From Nonomuraea solani (GTDB lineage: Bacteria > Actinomycetota > Actinomycetes > Streptosporangiales > Streptosporangiaceae), in assembly GCF_900108335.1 (NCBI RefSeq), contig NZ_FNVT01000012.1, positions 124,001-188,000 of the forward strand: a stretch of DNA of 64,000 nucleotides, in the 5' to 3' direction. A program made the position numbers and the translations under genes. Below are positions 8,964-17,032 of the stretch, piece by piece. Below the pieces are notes generated by a model. The model was not told the DNA's origin and did no database searches. It saw nothing but the letters and a program-made list of their open reading frames with translations. Every line of letters begins with the position of its first letter. The first letter of the stretch is position 1.

Positions 8964-9065
8964 ACTTTCTATGCTACGTGGAGCGGCCATCTGGCCCGCG
9001 CGTGCGTGGTTACCCGCGGTTTGCCAGACTAGCCGTCCCATACTGACCTCCCAGGGAGACCGTTC

Positions 9066-10076
9066 ATGTCCCTCAGCGACGTGATACGCAACATCGCCAG
9101 AACCGTGACCAACAAGGACGAGTTGAAGTCGAAGGCCAAGGACCTGCCGCTTCTCGTCGTCCAGACCACCCTGAGCGCCGCCGGGCAGGCACTGCTGCTG
9201 GTGGACCGGATGAAGAACTCCATTAAGGGCATCGGCTCCAAGGAGGAGCGCGAGGAGGAGCGGTACGACTCCCGCCCCACCGCCGCCGAGCAGGTGGCGG
9301 CCGCTCCGGCCGACGTGGATGAGAACAAGACGGCCCGTAAGGAGCCGGTCATCTTCGCGCCGCGGCCCAGCGCGTCCGAGCCCAACGGGGTCGCCAAGTC
9401 CAAGCCGGACCCGGTGATCTTCGCGCCGGCGAGCAAGGCCGAGAAGGCGGAGACGCTGGAGACGTCTGAGACCGTGACCGTCGCCGAGCCGGCCCCCAAG
9501 ACCACCGCCGAGCCGGTCGTCGAGCCCGTCGCCGAGCCGATTGCCGAGCCCGTCGCCGAGCCGAAGGCCGCTCCCAAGGCCGCCGCCGAGGCCGTCGCCG
9601 CACCGGTCGTCGAGCCCGTCGTCGAGTCGACTGTCGCGCCGGTGGTCGAGCCGGTCGTCGAGCCCGTCCCCGAGCCCAAGGCCGCTCCCAAGCCGAAGGC
9701 TGCCCCCAAGCCGAGGGCCAAGGCCGCGACGAAGACCGAGGCGGCCCCCAAGCCCGCCGCTGAGCCGGTGCCCGCGCCGGAGACTCCCAAGGCCGCCGAG
9801 CCCGTCGCCGCCCCCGAGCCGGCCGTCGCTGCGGAGCCCGTCGTGGCCCCCGAGCCGGCCGTCGCGGCCGAGCCCGTCGCCTCCGTGCCCGTGAACCTGG
9901 TGGAGCCGCTGCCCGGCTACTCCGAGCTGACCGTCGCCTCCCTGCGCGCCAGGATGCGCGGCAAGACCGCCGAGCAGATCACCGACTTCCTCGCCTTCGA
10001 GCGGGAGACGAAGGCGCGGCCCGAGGTCATCCGCATGTTCGAGAACCGTCTCGCCAAGCTGCAGGCCGGGGAATAG
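9066..10076 (+). CDS. Lipid droplet-associated protein family (Rv1109c-type), with a Pro/Glu-rich insert
   Basis: The N-terminus (about 55 residues, LPLLVVQTTLSAAGQALLLVDRM) and C-terminus (last ~55, YSELTVASLRARMRGKTAEQ) match the actinobacterial family named for lipid-droplet association (Rv1109c). Between them lies about 200 residues of low complexity built from VEPVAEP- and APKA-type repeats. This makes the protein 336 residues, well above the roughly 200 of mycobacterial members. Its position between ispH and xseA is conserved, which supports orthology. RBS and start are typical (ATG 9066). The insert is rich in Pro, Glu and Ala and is probably disordered. Confidence 0.8.
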   Translation: MSLSDVIRNIARTVTNKDELKSKAKDLPLLVVQTTLSAAGQALLLVDRMKNSIKGIGSKEEREEERYDSRPTAAEQVAAAPADVDENKTARKEPVIFAPRPSASEPNGVAKSKPDPVIFAPASKAEKAETLETSETVTVAEPAPKTTAEPVVEPVAEPIAEPVAEPKAAPKAAAEAVAAPVVEPVVESTVAPVVEPVVEPVPEPKAAPKPKAAPKPRAKAATKTEAAPKPAAEPVPAPETPKAAEPVAAPEPAVAAEPVVAPEPAVAAEPVASVPVNLVEPLPGYSELTVASLRARMRGKTAEQITDFLAFERETKARPEVIRMFENRLAKLQAGE

Positions 10077-10103
10077 GTCGTACCGAACCCGTAGTCTTCC
10101 GCC

Positions 10104-11312
10104 ATGACCTCGAAGACCACGCCTGAGTCCCCCCTGCCGATCCGCACCGTCCTGCAAATGGTGGGCGGCTGGATCGGCAGACTCGGCACGGTCTGGGTCG
10201 AGGGCCAGATCACCGATCTGAGCGCACGTGGCGGCACGGTGTTCCTGACCCTGCGCGACCCGGTCGCCAACGTGTCCGCCAGGGTCACCGCCCCGCGTGG
10301 CGTCTACGAGGCGGCCGCACCCCGGCCGACCGACGGCGCCAGGGTCGTGGTGCACGTCAAGCCCGACTTCTGGGTCAACAGGGGCTCGTTCGCCTTCACC
10401 GCGATGGAGATCCGTCCGGTCGGCGTGGGCGAGCTGCTGGCCAGGCTCGAACGGCTCAGGCAGTTGCTGGCCGCCGAGGGGCTGTTCAACGCCGACAGGA
10501 AGCGGCGGCTGCCGTTCCTGCCGGGCACGGTCGGGCTCATCTGCGGCCGCGACTCGGCGGCCGAGCGCGACGTCCTGGAGAACTCCAGGCGGCGCTGGCC
10601 CGCCGTGCGGTTCAAGGTCGAGGAAGTGGCCGTCCAGGGGCCCTACGCGGTGGGCGAGGTGACCGAGGCGCTGCGCAAGCTCGACGCCGACTCCGAGGTC
10701 GACGTGGTCGTCATCGCCCGTGGCGGCGGCTCGCTGGAGGACCTGCTGCCGTTCTCCGACGAGACGCTCGTCCGCGCGGTGGCCGCCTGCCGCACACCCG
10801 TGGTGAGCGCGATCGGGCACGAGCAGGACAGCCCGCTGCTCGACATGGTGGCCGACGTGCGCGCCTCCACGCCCACCGACGCGGCCAAGAAGGTCGTGCC
10901 CGACGTCGGCGAGCAGCTCACGCTGGTGCGCCAGTTGCGCGACCGGGGGCGCAGGGTGCTGAGCGGCTGGCTCGACCGGGAGATGTCCTGGCTGACGTCG
11001 GCGCGCTCGCGGCCCTCGCTGGCCGATCCGGTACGCGAGCTGGAGCGCCGGGCCGAGCAGGTCGAGGCGCTGCGCGACCGGGCCAGGCGCTCGCTGTCCG
11101 GCTCGCTCGACCGCGCCACCGACGACCTCACCCACCTGCGCGCCCGCCTCGTCGCCCTGTCACCGGCGGCCACCCTGGAGCGCGGCTACGCGATCGTGCA
11201 GCACCCGTCGGGTGACGTGGTCCGCCTGGCCAAAGACGTCGCCCCCGGCTCCCCCCTGACGATCCGCCTGTCCGACGACCGCCTCACGGTCCGTACAGAG
11301 GAAGCGGGTTGA
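10104..11312 (+). CDS. xseA: Exodeoxyribonuclease VII large subunit
   Basis: XseA forms the catalytic and ssDNA-binding subunit of ExoVII. The 402-residue protein has the N-terminal OB fold (WVEGQITDLSARGGTVFLTLRD), then the nuclease core with LPFLPGTVGLICGRDSAAERDV, VVVIARGGGSLEDLLPFSDE and TPVVSAIGHEQDSPLLDMVADVRASTPTDAA. A coiled region and the C-terminal ATLERGYAIVQ motif follow. It starts 27 bases after the lipid-droplet-type gene. The partner xseB is not adjacent: it is 1.5 kb away on the other strand. Confidence 0.97.
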   Translation: MTSKTTPESPLPIRTVLQMVGGWIGRLGTVWVEGQITDLSARGGTVFLTLRDPVANVSARVTAPRGVYEAAAPRPTDGARVVVHVKPDFWVNRGSFAFTAMEIRPVGVGELLARLERLRQLLAAEGLFNADRKRRLPFLPGTVGLICGRDSAAERDVLENSRRRWPAVRFKVEEVAVQGPYAVGEVTEALRKLDADSEVDVVVIARGGGSLEDLLPFSDETLVRAVAACRTPVVSAIGHEQDSPLLDMVADVRASTPTDAAKKVVPDVGEQLTLVRQLRDRGRRVLSGWLDREMSWLTSARSRPSLADPVRELERRAEQVEALRDRARRSLSGSLDRATDDLTHLRARLVALSPAATLERGYAIVQHPSGDVVRLAKDVAPGSPLTIRLSDDRLTVRTEEAG

Positions 11313-11352
11313 TTCATGGGCAGGTGACCCGCAGGGGGTCTACGTTCGGCTC

Positions 11353-11709
11353 ATGAGAGGACTCGCGCAGGTCGCTCAGCACGCCGACGACCTCGACAGG
11401 GCCACCGCTTTCTACCGCGACGTGCTGGGCCTGCGGCACATCGCCACCTACCGGCCGCCGGGGCTGGCCTTCTTCGAGCTCGACGGCGTACGCCTGCTGA
11501 TCGAGAAGGGCGCCCCCTCGGCCGTCCTCTACCTCGCCTCCGACGACCTGGAGGCGGACGTGGCCCGGCTGCGGGCGCATGAGGTCGCGATCGTCCAGGA
11601 GCCGCACCTGATCTTCACCGACGACGGTACGTTCGGCGCCCCGGGCAAGGAGATCCGCATGGCCGCGTTCCGCGACTCGGAGGGCAACCTGCTCTGCCTC
11701 ATGACGTAG
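11353..11709 (+). CDS. VOC/glyoxalase-fold protein
   Basis: This 118-residue single-module VOC protein has the βαβββ pattern: QVAQHADDLDRATAFYRDVLGL at the N-terminus, FFELDGVRLLIEK in the middle, and KEIRMAAFRDSEGNLLCLM at the C-terminus, where the last motif usually supplies a metal ligand. The candidate ligands are the first-strand His and the Glu of DSEGN. The substrate cannot be read from sequence. It follows xseA by 40 bases and is convergent with a TetR gene. Confidence 0.85.
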   Translation: MRGLAQVAQHADDLDRATAFYRDVLGLRHIATYRPPGLAFFELDGVRLLIEKGAPSAVLYLASDDLEADVARLRAHEVAIVQEPHLIFTDDGTFGAPGKEIRMAAFRDSEGNLLCLMT

Positions 11710-11785
11710 CGACGGCCCAACGATCTTGCGGCAGCCCAACGACCTGGCGGCAGCCCGACAACCTGGCGACGGTCCTACGACCTGG
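11710..11785. repeat. 19-bp tandem repeat, four copies, at a convergent junction
   Basis: Four 19-bp units start at 11710, 11729, 11748 and 11767, each close to CGGCAGCCCAACGACCTGG. The last unit contains the stop codon of the convergent TetR gene, so the repeat has spread into its 3' end. Confidence 0.85.
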
Positions 11786-12368
11786 CGACGGCCGAGACCA
11801 GGGTGGTCAGGCCGGACTTGATCTCCTCGACCGTCATGCCGCGCTCCTCCCGCTGGAAGGCGATCAGGCGGGCGTTGACCGGCGCGAGCAGGGCGTCGGC
11901 CAGGTAGGCGGCGTCGGCTGACGGGCACGCCCGCGCGATCAGGGTGGCCAGGTGGATGTGGTGCACCCGATAGGGCCCGCCGAAGCCGCCGCCCTTCGCC
12001 AGCAGCAGGAACAGCCCCTGCTGCGCCACGGTCCGATCGACCAGCGCGTGCAGGAACGCGATGATCCGCTCCTCCGCCGGCGCGCCGGGCCCGAGCGGCG
12101 GCGGGCCGCTCAGGAAGCCGGCCTGGAACTCTCGTTCCCGTTCGTCGATCAGCGCCAGGATCAGCCCGCCGCGGTCGCCGAAGCGCCGGTAGACGGTGCC
12201 CACGCCGACCCCGGCGACGCGGGCCACCTCGTCGAGCGAGAGCGCGTCGGCGCCCCGCTCGGCGACCATGCGGGCGGCCACTTCGATGATCTTGAGCCGA
12301 TTGCGCGCGGCGTCGGCCCGCTCCGGTGGGGACTGCCCGATCACGGGCAGGGCTCGGCGTTCGCGCAC
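11775..12368 (-). CDS. TetR-family regulator, divergent from an F420-type nitroreductase
   Basis: The 197-residue protein has an N-terminal TetR HTH (RLKIIEVAARMVAERGADAL, then DEVARVAGVGVGTVYRRFGDRGGLI) and a ligand-binding C-terminal domain of helices. GTG 12368 is the start. It faces a deazaflavin-dependent reductase gene across an 84-base gap. That gap holds two similar palindromic sites, which indicates that it controls itself and its neighbour. The inducer is unknown. Confidence 0.9.
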   Translation of the reverse strand: MRERRALPVIGQSPPERADAARNRLKIIEVAARMVAERGADALSLDEVARVAGVGVGTVYRRFGDRGGLILALIDEREREFQAGFLSGPPPLGPGAPAEERIIAFLHALVDRTVAQQGLFLLLAKGGGFGGPYRVHHIHLATLIARACPSADAAYLADALLAPVNARLIAFQREERGMTVEEIKSGLTTLVSAVARS

Positions 12369-12393
12369 GCCGAAATCCTACAGTGGTTGTAAA

Positions 12394-12434
12394 CGGAGAA
12401 CTCTCCGATTAGGCTTCAAGCGGAGATCTTTCCG
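12394..12434. promoter_or_regulatory. Two tandem palindromic TetR operators
   Basis: Site 1 is CGGAGA-AC-TCTCCG at 12394-12407 (perfect 6-bp arms). Site 2 is CGGAGA-TC-TTTCCG at 12421-12434 (one mismatch). Both are preceded by AA(A/G) and followed by ATTA, with centres 27 bp apart. They sit between the TetR start and the reductase start, and site 1 lies between a possible -35 TTGTAA and the gene. Confidence 0.7.
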
Positions 12435-12452
12435 ATTAACGAGGAGCCGAGG

Positions 12453-12866
12453 ATGCCCAACGAGTTCAACCAGCAGATCATCGACGAGTTCCGTGCCAAC
12501 GAGGGCCGGGTCGGCGGCATGTTCGAGGGTGCTCCCCTGGTGCTGCTCACCACCACGGGAGCCAAGAGCGGCAAGCAGACGACCACGCCGGTGATGTACC
12601 TGGAGGACGGCGACCGCTACGTGATCATCGCTTCCAACGCCGGCGCGGACAACCACCCCGCCTGGTATCACAACCTGCGCGCGACGCCCGAGGCGACGGC
12701 GGAGGTGGGCACCGAGAAATTCGGGGTCAGCGCCGTGTTCGTCGACGACGAGGAGCGCGATCGGCTCTATGCCCGGATGGTGGCCCAGGCTCCCGGTTTC
12801 GCCGAGTACGAGGCGAAGACCACCCGCCGCATCCCGGTGGTGGCCCTGCGCAAGACGGCCGCCTAG
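12453..12866 (+). CDS. Nitroreductase-family deazaflavin (F420)-dependent oxidoreductase
   Basis: The 137-residue split-β-barrel protein resembles Ddn and related F420H2-dependent reductases: LVLLTTTGAKSGKQTTTPVMYLEDGDRYVIIASNAGADNH (split barrel and F420 phosphate-binding loop, with the Lys/Ser/Gly of GAKSGK), PAWYHNL and TRRIPVVALRK. The family reduces quinones, nitroimidazoles or related enones. The natural substrate here is unknown. A GAGGAG site precedes ATG 12453. It is probably repressed by the adjacent TetR, given the twin operators. Confidence 0.9.
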   Translation: MPNEFNQQIIDEFRANEGRVGGMFEGAPLVLLTTTGAKSGKQTTTPVMYLEDGDRYVIIASNAGADNHPAWYHNLRATPEATAEVGTEKFGVSAVFVDDEERDRLYARMVAQAPGFAEYEAKTTRRIPVVALRKTAA

Positions 12867-13099
12867 AAGGGCGCGTCGTCGGCGTGGCCCGACGTGGGAT
12901 CGGAACGGCGGGCCATGGCCGCGGCGAGCTTCACCCTGGCCCCCTGCAGCCACTCCTCGCAGACGGCCGCCAGCTTCTCACCGCGCTCCCAGAGCTCGAT
13001 CGACTGCTCCAGGGTGAGGCCCCCGGTCTCCAGGCGGCGCACCACCTCGGTCAGCTCCTCGCGGGCCTGCTCGTATGAGGGCGTCTTCTCGTCTGCCAC
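12863..13099 (-). CDS. xseB: Exodeoxyribonuclease VII small subunit
   Basis: XseB is the small helical-hairpin subunit of ExoVII. The conserved core SYEQAREELTEVVRRLETGG, then LTLEQSIELWERGEKLAAVCEEWL, is clear. GTG 13099 (VADEKTPSYEQ) gives a typical length of 78 residues. An in-frame start at 13129 is possible. Its stop overlaps the convergent reductase stop by four bases. In most actinobacteria xseB directly follows xseA, but here three genes separate them and the strand is inverted. Confidence 0.92.
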   Translation of the reverse strand: MADEKTPSYEQAREELTEVVRRLETGGLTLEQSIELWERGEKLAAVCEEWLQGARVKLAAAMARRSDPTSGHADDAPF

Positions 13100-13131
13100 A
13101 GGCACCACCCTAGGGGCGCGGACCGACAACC

Positions 13132-13662
13132 TCAGCCTTTGGGGCGCTGCTGGAGCTGGGCGGCGAGTTCGGCCAGTTCGGGCCAGTCGGCGGTGCCGGT
13201 GATCACGAGCGTCACCTCAGGCGTGACGCGCACCAGCGAGCGCTGGTTCTTGTCCTCGCGGAAGCGCTGCTCCCACGCCACCCCGCCGACCTGCCGCGTG
13301 CCCGTGGCCTTGTCGGAGTTGGCCATCCGGTTGGCGAACCCGGCCGCAGGGCGCTCGTCGCTCTGCGCGAACATCGCGTGCTGCCGCTTGGCCGTGGCGT
13401 AACCCAGGTAGAGCACCTGCGCGCCGCCCTCGCCCTTGGCGATCCGATTGCTGTTGGGGACCCAGCCGGCCGGATCCTGCCGCGGGGCCCACACGCCGTA
13501 CGGGACCGCGTGGCCGAAGTTAGCGACGGTGATCGAGTATTCGAGCCGCGGAATGTGCTCCTCCCGGCTCTGCGGGGTGATCAGCAGGAACAGCCCGGCC
13601 CCCGCCACGCAGACGAGGAGGGCTACCGCGTAGCCGTAGAAACCTTGGGTGAACCGTCGCAC
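13132..13662 (-). CDS. DUF4245 membrane-anchored protein
   Basis: The 176-residue protein has one N-terminal helix (FYGYAVALLVCVAGAGLFLLI) and an extracytoplasmic domain with VPYGVWAPRQDPAGWVPNS, GGAQVLYLGYATAKRQHAMF and VTLVITGTADWPELAELAAQL. These are hallmarks of actinobacterial DUF4245 (Rv1100-type), function unknown. The start is GTG 13662. It lies between glpX and xseB as in mycobacteria, although a TetR gene has been inserted on the glpX side. Confidence 0.85.
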   Translation of the reverse strand: MRRFTQGFYGYAVALLVCVAGAGLFLLITPQSREEHIPRLEYSITVANFGHAVPYGVWAPRQDPAGWVPNSNRIAKGEGGAQVLYLGYATAKRQHAMFAQSDERPAAGFANRMANSDKATGTRQVGGVAWEQRFREDKNQRSLVRVTPEVTLVITGTADWPELAELAAQLQQRPKG

Positions 13663-13673
13663 AGTTGGCGAGG

Positions 13674-14282
13674 TTACCCGCTGGAGGAGGCGGTCGCCGA
13701 AGCGGCCGGTCGGATCTGGCCGATGATGGCCAGCACCTCCTCGGCCAGCCCGCGATCGCCCGAGCGCACGACCTCGGACACGGCCGCGGCCAGCGCCCCG
13801 GTGACGACCACCACGAGCGCCGTCTCGTCCTCGAACAGGGCCGCGTTGCGCTGCGCCCACTTGCGCAGCCGGTCGCGCATGACCACCTCGAAGCCGGGCG
13901 GGCCGTCGCCGCGCAGGAAAAGCTCGGCCAGCTCGCGCTCCTCCAGGGAGCCGTCGAGGTAGGCGCGGGCCGCGCTGACGAACACCCGCATCGGGTCGCT
14001 CTCGCCCGAGGCGCGGGCCATGCGCACCGCCTGCTTGGTCCGCTGCGTCTGCCGGCCCTGGAACTCCTCCCAGAGCGTGAGGTAGAGGTCGGCCTTGCCG
14101 GAGAAGTGGTGGTAGAGGCTGCCCACGCTGGCGTCCGCCTTGGACACCACGTCGGTCACGCCCGCTTCGGCGAATCCCTTGGAGACGAAGATCTCCCGTG
14201 CGGCGGCGAGCAGGGAACTGCGCGTGGCCGCGCCACGTTCGGACGTACGCGGCTGGGCGACCACGTTCTCCACTTCGCTCAT
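13674..14282 (-). CDS. TetR-family regulator
   Basis: A 202-residue TetR protein: HTH at residues about 18-60 (SSLLAAAREIFVSKGFAEAG, then TDVVSKADASVGSLYHHFSGKADLY), followed by a C-terminal regulatory domain with an acidic helix (LEERELAELFLRGDG). ATG 14282 has a strong GGAGGAG site. It is divergent from glpX across about 170 bases. No clear symmetric operator stands out there. The target is unknown. Confidence 0.9.
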   Translation of the reverse strand: MSEVENVVAQPRTSERGAATRSSLLAAAREIFVSKGFAEAGVTDVVSKADASVGSLYHHFSGKADLYLTLWEEFQGRQTQRTKQAVRMARASGESDPMRVFVSAARAYLDGSLEERELAELFLRGDGPPGFEVVMRDRLRKWAQRNAALFEDETALVVVVTGALAAAVSEVVRSGDRGLAEEVLAIIGQIRPAASATASSSG

Positions 14283-14453
14283 TCGGAATCTCCTCCACGG
14301 GCGGGGCGGCAGGCTCCATGTTGAAGGCAAGATCCCTGGCGCGCACGCGTAATAGCGCAATATCCGTTCTCCGCTAGCAGATTATCCCCCTCCGACCGGG
14401 AAGAGATGGGCAACTACGATCGACGTAGATGTCCCACGAGGAGGCCAGTCATC

Positions 14454-15488
14454 ATGTCCGATCAGACTTCCGTGCCGCCGGCGCTCGCCACGGGCGAACA
14501 CGCCCCTGATCGCAACCTGGCGATGGAGCTCGTCCGCGTCACGGAGGCGGCCGCGATGGCGGCGGCCCGGTGGGTCGGCCGAGGCGACAAGAACGGCGCC
14601 GACGGCGCGGCCGTGAACGCCATGCGGCAGTTGATCAGCACCGTGTCGATGAACGGGGTGGTGGTCATCGGCGAGGGTGAGAAGGACCACGCGCCGATGT
14701 TGTACAACGGCGAGCAGGTCGGCGACGGCAGCGGCCCCGACTGTGACGTGGCGGTGGACCCCATCGACGGCACCCGGCTGACCGCGCTGGGCATGCCCGA
14801 CGCGGTGTCGGTGATCGCGGTGAGCGAGCGCGGTTCGATGTACGACCCGTCGGCCGTGTTCTACATGGAAAAGCTCGTCACCGGCCCCGAGGCGGCCGAC
14901 GCGGTCGACATCGAGGCCCCCGTCGCCGCCAACATCGGCGCGGTCGCGAAGGCCAAGCACTGCTCCCCCTCCGACGTGACGGTGGTCATTCTCGACCGGC
15001 CCCGGCACGAGCGGCTGGTCAAGGAGATCAGGGAGACGGGCGCGCGGATCAAGTTCATCACCGACGGCGACGTGGCCGGCGCCATCATGGCGGCCCGCAC
15101 GGGCACCGGCATCGACCTGATGCTGGGCATCGGCGGCACCCCCGAGGGCATCGTGGCCGCGTGCGCGCTCAAGTGCCTGGGCGGCGTGATCCAGGGCCGC
15201 CTCTGGCCGCGTGACGACGCCGAGCGGGCCAAGGCCATCGACGCCGGGCACGACCTCACGCAGGTGCTCACCACCAACGACCTGGTCAGGTCCGACGACG
15301 TGTTCTTCGCGGCGACCGGCATCACGCACGGCGAGCTCATGCAGGGCGTACGGTTCCGGGCGGGCTCGGCGGTGACGGAGTCGCTGGTCATGCGCGGCCG
15401 GTCGGGGACGATCCGCAAGATCGAGAGCGAGCACCAGCTCTGGAAGCTGCGCGCGTACAGCGCGATCAACTTCGACACGGCCGGCTGA
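14454..15488 (+). CDS. glpX: Class II fructose-1,6-bisphosphatase
   Basis: GlpX hydrolyses fructose-1,6-bisphosphate in gluconeogenesis. The 344-residue protein shows VVVIGEGEKDHAPMLYNGE, the metal-binding VDPIDGTRLTALGMPDAVS, IGGTPEGIVAACALKCLGG and GITHGELMQGVRF. GAGGAGG lies ten bases upstream of ATG 14454. In mycobacteria this is the sole gluconeogenic FBPase and sits beside fumarase. Here a class I fumarase, a class II fumarase and pckG are also in the window, so several gluconeogenic and TCA genes are nearby but not in one operon. Confidence 0.96.
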   Translation: MSDQTSVPPALATGEHAPDRNLAMELVRVTEAAAMAAARWVGRGDKNGADGAAVNAMRQLISTVSMNGVVVIGEGEKDHAPMLYNGEQVGDGSGPDCDVAVDPIDGTRLTALGMPDAVSVIAVSERGSMYDPSAVFYMEKLVTGPEAADAVDIEAPVAANIGAVAKAKHCSPSDVTVVILDRPRHERLVKEIRETGARIKFITDGDVAGAIMAARTGTGIDLMLGIGGTPEGIVAACALKCLGGVIQGRLWPRDDAERAKAIDAGHDLTQVLTTNDLVRSDDVFFAATGITHGELMQGVRFRAGSAVTESLVMRGRSGTIRKIESEHQLWKLRAYSAINFDTAG

Positions 15489-15510
15489 ACTCAGGGCTGA
15501 AGGCTCGGGC

Positions 15511-16161
15511 TCAGCGGCGGCGCTTGCGGCGCGGCGGTTCCTTGACCTTGACCTCGCCGGCGAAGTTCGTGGTGCGCACCTCGACGACGGGTGCGCCGGG
15601 CTCCGTCGGCTGCTTGGTCAGGCGGACCGTCTTGTCCTTGGCGACCCTGATCACCTCAAGGCCCTCGGGGACGTGGATCTCCAGCCCCCCGAAGACGAGG
15701 GTGGCGTTGATGATGATCCGGTGGTTCTGCAGGATCGCGTCGCGGAAGTCCAGCTTGGTCGTACCGAACATGGCCGTCACGCCGAGCTCGGCCGGCACCA
15801 CCCAGCGGCCGCCGCGCTGCTCCTTCTTGAAGATGGCCGAGACCGGCCGGCCGTCGAGGTTGAGCGGCTGCTCCTCGGCCGGCAGCAGGTCGGTGGTGAG
15901 CGCGGCCAGTTCGCCGAGCGTACGCGCGGCGTAGAGCACGCCCAGCCGCTCCTCCAGCTCGTCGAGCGCGAGACGGCCGTCGGCGTGCGCGTCCTGGAGC
16001 ACCTGGGCGACGCGCTCGCGGTCGGCGTCGGAGGCGCGCAGCTCGTGCGGCTGCGGTACGTCGCTCGACGCCGGGCCACGACGGGCGGACACCCACTCCT
16101 CGGCCAGCCGCTCTCCGACTTCCTGCAGCTTCGGCAACCACGATCCCGCGCGTTCGTTCAC
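15511..16161 (-). CDS. DUF1707 and LiaF-like cell-envelope protein
   Basis: The central ELRASDADRERVAQVLQDAH, then GRLALDELEERLGVLYAA, is the DUF1707 (SHOCT-like) helical motif. A C-terminal β-rich LiaF/YvqF-like region follows (VTAMFGTTKLDFRDAILQNH, LVFGGLEIHVPEGLEV). A very basic tail (KEPPRRKRRR) ends the protein. No transmembrane segment is visible. I start at GTG 16161 (216 residues), but the first 40 residues are less conserved in type, so the start is uncertain. Confidence 0.8.
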   Translation of the reverse strand: MNERAGSWLPKLQEVGERLAEEWVSARRGPASSDVPQPHELRASDADRERVAQVLQDAHADGRLALDELEERLGVLYAARTLGELAALTTDLLPAEEQPLNLDGRPVSAIFKKEQRGGRWVVPAELGVTAMFGTTKLDFRDAILQNHRIIINATLVFGGLEIHVPEGLEVIRVAKDKTVRLTKQPTEPGAPVVEVRTTNFAGEVKVKEPPRRKRRR

Positions 16162-16363
16162 ACTTCTGACGATATCCGGCGCCGACCGTGATCGCTCGTC
16201 CCAAAAGGGATGGGTGTCACCGGATTCTCCCGGCCTGCCCGGCGATCTCCGCGGCAAGCTCCTTATTCGCCTCGGCGTGGCGGTTGAGCCCGTTTCTCAG
16301 GAATTTCTTAGGAATCTACCTGCCTTTCCGGCCGTTGATCCCAAGCAAAGGGGAGGTGTACGC

Positions 16364-17023
16364 GTGCATCAACCGGCGCGATGGGGACTCGGTGCTGCGG
16401 GCGCGGGCGTGGCGGTGATCCTGGGCCTGGAGCTGGCGAGTCTCGGCGAGATGAACCCCATCAGGCGGACCATCAGCGAGCACGGCCTCGGCCCGGACGG
16501 CTGGATCTTCGGGCTCGGCGTGGGCCTGCTGGCGACCGGGTCGGCGGCCATCGGCGTGTCGCTGGCGCGCAAGCGGCTGGCCGGGGTCTTCGGCACGGTC
16601 GCGCTGATGGCCTGGAGCGTCGGGCTGTTCATGACGGCCTGGTTCGAGAAGCACGACTGGTCGGTCGGGCCGAGCATGAGCGGCAGCATCCACCGGGTGG
16701 GCAGTTTCGTGGCCTTCCTGAGCCTGCCGCTGGCGGCGGTGATCATCGCCAGGCCGTGGCGGCATCGGGAGCGGTCCCGGGCGACGCTGGTGGCGTTCGG
16801 GCTGGGGGTCTGCTCGGTGCTGTGGGTGGCGGGCATCGGCGCGGCGATGCTCATCGGGGCCGGCAACGGGCTGCCGTGGTATCGCGTCATGCCGCTCGGG
16901 CTGGTGGAGCGGGGCATGGCCGTCACGGAGGTGGCCGCGCTGCTGGCGCTGGGCGTGTGGGCGGCCGCCCGCCGGCTCGAAGAACCGCTCAAAGCCGCGG
17001 GCGAGGCGGCACGGCGGGCTTGA
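16364..17023 (+). CDS. DUF998-like integral membrane protein
   Basis: The 219-residue protein has six predicted hydrophobic helices, with MNPIRRTISEHG after helix 1. This SxYG/ISEHG-type loop is characteristic of DUF998 proteins. Other helices include WIFGLGVGLLATGSAAIGVS and SVLWVAGIGAAMLIGAG. GTG 16364 is preceded by GGGAGG. The function is unknown. It is convergent with a TetR gene. Confidence 0.8.
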   Translation: MHQPARWGLGAAGAGVAVILGLELASLGEMNPIRRTISEHGLGPDGWIFGLGVGLLATGSAAIGVSLARKRLAGVFGTVALMAWSVGLFMTAWFEKHDWSVGPSMSGSIHRVGSFVAFLSLPLAAVIIARPWRHRERSRATLVAFGLGVCSVLWVAGIGAAMLIGAGNGLPWYRVMPLGLVERGMAVTEVAALLALGVWAAARRLEEPLKAAGEAARRA

Positions 17024-17032
17024 GGACGGTCG

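Noticed and set aside
9349..9894. Long open frames antisense and shifted within the repeat-rich gene
   Set aside because: They arise from the GC-rich repetitive codons of the genuine gene and have Arg/Ser/Pro-only composition.
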